From: JAZKFP01 sp040386355
Lineage (GTDB): Bacteria; Pseudomonadota; Gammaproteobacteria; Pseudomonadales; UBA6940
Assembly (NCBI GenBank): GCA_040386355.1
Contig: JAZKFP010000196.1
Coordinates: 1-7,190 of the forward strand
Length of the DNA: 7,190 bases
Direction: 5' to 3'
Position 1 is the stretch's first letter. Every line of letters begins with the position of its first letter. This document shows, piece after piece, positions 6,515 to 7,190 of the stretch. A program made the position numbers and the translations under genes. A model generated the notes under the pieces. That model did not search any database. It was given only the letters and a program-made list of their open reading frames with translations, and was not told the origin of the DNA.

Positions 6515-6853
6515 TTAAATTATACGACGGAATAATGAAGAAACCTCTGTGTCAATTTCTTGAGATAATTGATCTTTTGTAAGAGGACGACGCACTAAAA
6601 CAACAAAGTCGTAAGCAGGTAAATGTGTAAATTTTTCTTGAAAATTTTGACGTAGCATTCTTTTTAAACGATTTCGATCCACTGCGCGTTTAACACGTTT
6701 TTTTGCAATCACCATTCCTAATCGAGGATGTGATTGAATATTTTCACATCCAATAATCATTAGTGAGGTCGATATCCAACGACGGGTTTGATTTTGAAAA
6801 ACAGTATCAAAATCGTTCCGACACCTTAACTTGACCGATGGGCTAAATTTCAT
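6515..6853 (-). CDS. rnpA: Ribonuclease P protein component
   Basis: The 112-residue basic protein is the usual RnpA length. The central helix holds the diagnostic RNR motif within KRVKRAVDRNRLKRMLRQNF (residues 52-71; Arg60-Asn61-Arg62). The start MKFSPSVKLRCRNDFDTVFQ corresponds to the leader-binding cleft seen in the family, and YDFVVLVRRP (81-90) matches the conserved later strand. RnpA binds the catalytic RNase P RNA and helps recognise the 5' leader of precursor tRNAs. An in-frame TGA just upstream of the ATG (third codon before it) rules out a longer protein. GAG a few bases before the ATG is only a weak ribosome site. It lies 115 bases downstream of rpmH, more than the tight spacing common in this cluster, and 29 bases upstream of yidC. 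Confidence 0.96.
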   Translation of the reverse strand: MKFSPSVKLRCRNDFDTVFQNQTRRWISTSLMIIGCENIQSHPRLGMVIAKKRVKRAVDRNRLKRMLRQNFQEKFTHLPAYDFVVLVRRPLTKDQLSQEIDTEVSSLFRRII

Positions 6854-6903
6854 AGCAACTCAAAATTACTTCCCATCGTTGTTCAACCCCTAAGCATTTC
6901 TAA

Positions 6904-6945
6904 AAATTAAGGGCGGTATTTTTATAAATTAAGAGCAATATTTTA
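6904..6945. repeat. Two-copy imperfect tandem repeat between rpmH and rnpA
   Basis: AAATTAAGGGCGGTATTTTTA (6904-6924, with the stretch GGGCGG) is followed by AAATTAAGAGCAATATTTTA (6926-6945). The two share AAATTAAG-x-GC-x-x-TATTTT with a 22-base period. It occupies the centre of the 115-base gap, which otherwise holds no gene. It may be a local duplication or a pair of protein-binding sites. Confidence 0.5.
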
Positions 6946-6949
6946 AGAA
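6921..6949 (-). promoter_or_regulatory. Possible weak promoter for rnpA
   Basis: On the minus strand, TTCTTA (6949-6944) is followed after 17 bases by TATAAA (6926-6921). The -10 is near consensus, but the -35 matches only three of six positions. The DNA is AT-rich enough for chance matches. If real, it would let rnpA be transcribed separately from rpmH across the long gap. Confidence 0.2.
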
Positions 6950-6968
6950 AAATTTGGAACCGAAAATT

Positions 6969-7103
6969 CTAAACACAGAGTCTTTTTCTACCCTTAGCTC
7001 GACGTCTAGCTAGTACTTCTCTTCCATTTTTAGTAGCCATCCTAGCCCGAAAGCCATGAGTACGTTTTCTTTTTAAATTTGTGTTTTGAAATGTTCTTTT
7101 CAC
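6969..7103 (-). CDS. rpmH: 50S ribosomal protein L34
   Basis: A 44-residue, very basic protein is encoded from GTG 7103-7101 to TAG 6971-6969. Translation gives MKRTFQ, then LKRKRTHGFRARMATKNGRE (residues 10-29), then ARRRAKGRKRLCV. This is the nearly invariant bacterial L34 sequence at the usual length of 44-46. L34 is a late-assembling protein of the large ribosomal subunit. The GTG start and short length make the gene easy to overlook. GAGGA seven bases upstream (7111-7115) confirms the start. In most bacteria rpmH is followed by rnpA and sits divergently beside dnaA; the first part is seen here, and the second is expected beyond the right edge. Confidence 0.97.
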   Translation of the reverse strand: MKRTFQNTNLKRKRTHGFRARMATKNGREVLARRRAKGRKRLCV

Positions 7104-7110
7104 GAAGATA

Positions 7111-7115
7111 TCCTC
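7111..7115 (-). promoter_or_regulatory. Ribosome binding site of rpmH (fixes the GTG start)
   Basis: Minus-strand GAGGA precedes the GTG by seven bases (TATCTTC), an ideal spacing. No in-frame ATG gives the conserved MKRTFQ N-terminus, so this site settles the start. Confidence 0.75.
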
Positions 7116-7120
7116 AAAAT

Positions 7121-7135
7121 ATGGCATTTAGCCAT
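7121..7135. other. Small hairpin in the rpmH leader
   Basis: ATGGC (7121-7125) and GCCAT (7131-7135) form a perfect five-base-pair stem with a five-base loop. It ends five bases upstream of the rpmH ribosome site. It could influence L34 translation or be a repressor half-site pair; the short stem may also be chance. Confidence 0.3.
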
Positions 7136-7151
7136 GTTATCGCTAGCAAAT

Positions 7152-7169
7152 TCATCCACAGGATACACA
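7152..7169 (+). promoter_or_regulatory. Two adjoining DnaA-box-like 9-mers upstream of rpmH
   Basis: TCATCCACA (7152-7160) differs by one base from the DnaA box TTATCCACA. The directly abutting GGATACACA (7161-7169) matches TTATNCACA at all but its first two positions. The location, in the region upstream of rpmH where dnaA and often oriC lie, raises their likelihood. They may be the edge of an origin or a dnaA autoregulatory region outside the window. Confidence 0.4.
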
Positions 7170-7190
7170 ATTTGAATCTTGGCTTCCTGA

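Overview
The window is AT-rich and the proteins look gammaproteobacterial. YidC, MnmE, RnpA and ribosomal protein L34 all carry family motifs in the form seen in that class. The low G+C, a small DUF4156-like lipoprotein, an MgtC-type membrane protein and an EAL-domain protein are compatible with an order such as Legionellales. That placement is inference from sequence style, not a database result.

Layout. The left third (about 1-2615) is accessory. It holds the 3' end of a c-di-GMP phosphodiesterase-type (EAL) gene, a ten-helix EamA/DMT transporter, a convergent classical short-chain dehydrogenase with a good minus-strand promoter, and a small outer-membrane-type lipoprotein. Bases 2616-2842 are non-coding and hold a structured, locally GC-rich palindromic element. 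A single-domain MgtC/SapB membrane protein follows (2843-3283).

The right half (3294-7103), all on the minus strand, is the conserved origin-proximal cluster rpmH-rnpA-yidC-mnmE. It includes a GTG-started rpmH (6969-7103) that is easily missed. The usual yidD between rnpA and yidC is absent; only 29 bases separate them. The last 87 bases hold the rpmH leader and DnaA-box-like 9-mers, so dnaA is probably just beyond the right edge.

How the genes work together. The minus-strand cluster serves translation and membrane biogenesis: L34 for the ribosome, the RNase P protein for tRNA 5' maturation, YidC for membrane protein insertion, and MnmE for tRNA wobble-uridine modification. The left-hand genes have no evident shared pathway. 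No complete new system is visible. The best candidates for a second look are the palindromic element at 2616-2820, the paired DnaA-box matches between yidC and mnmE, and the loss of yidD.
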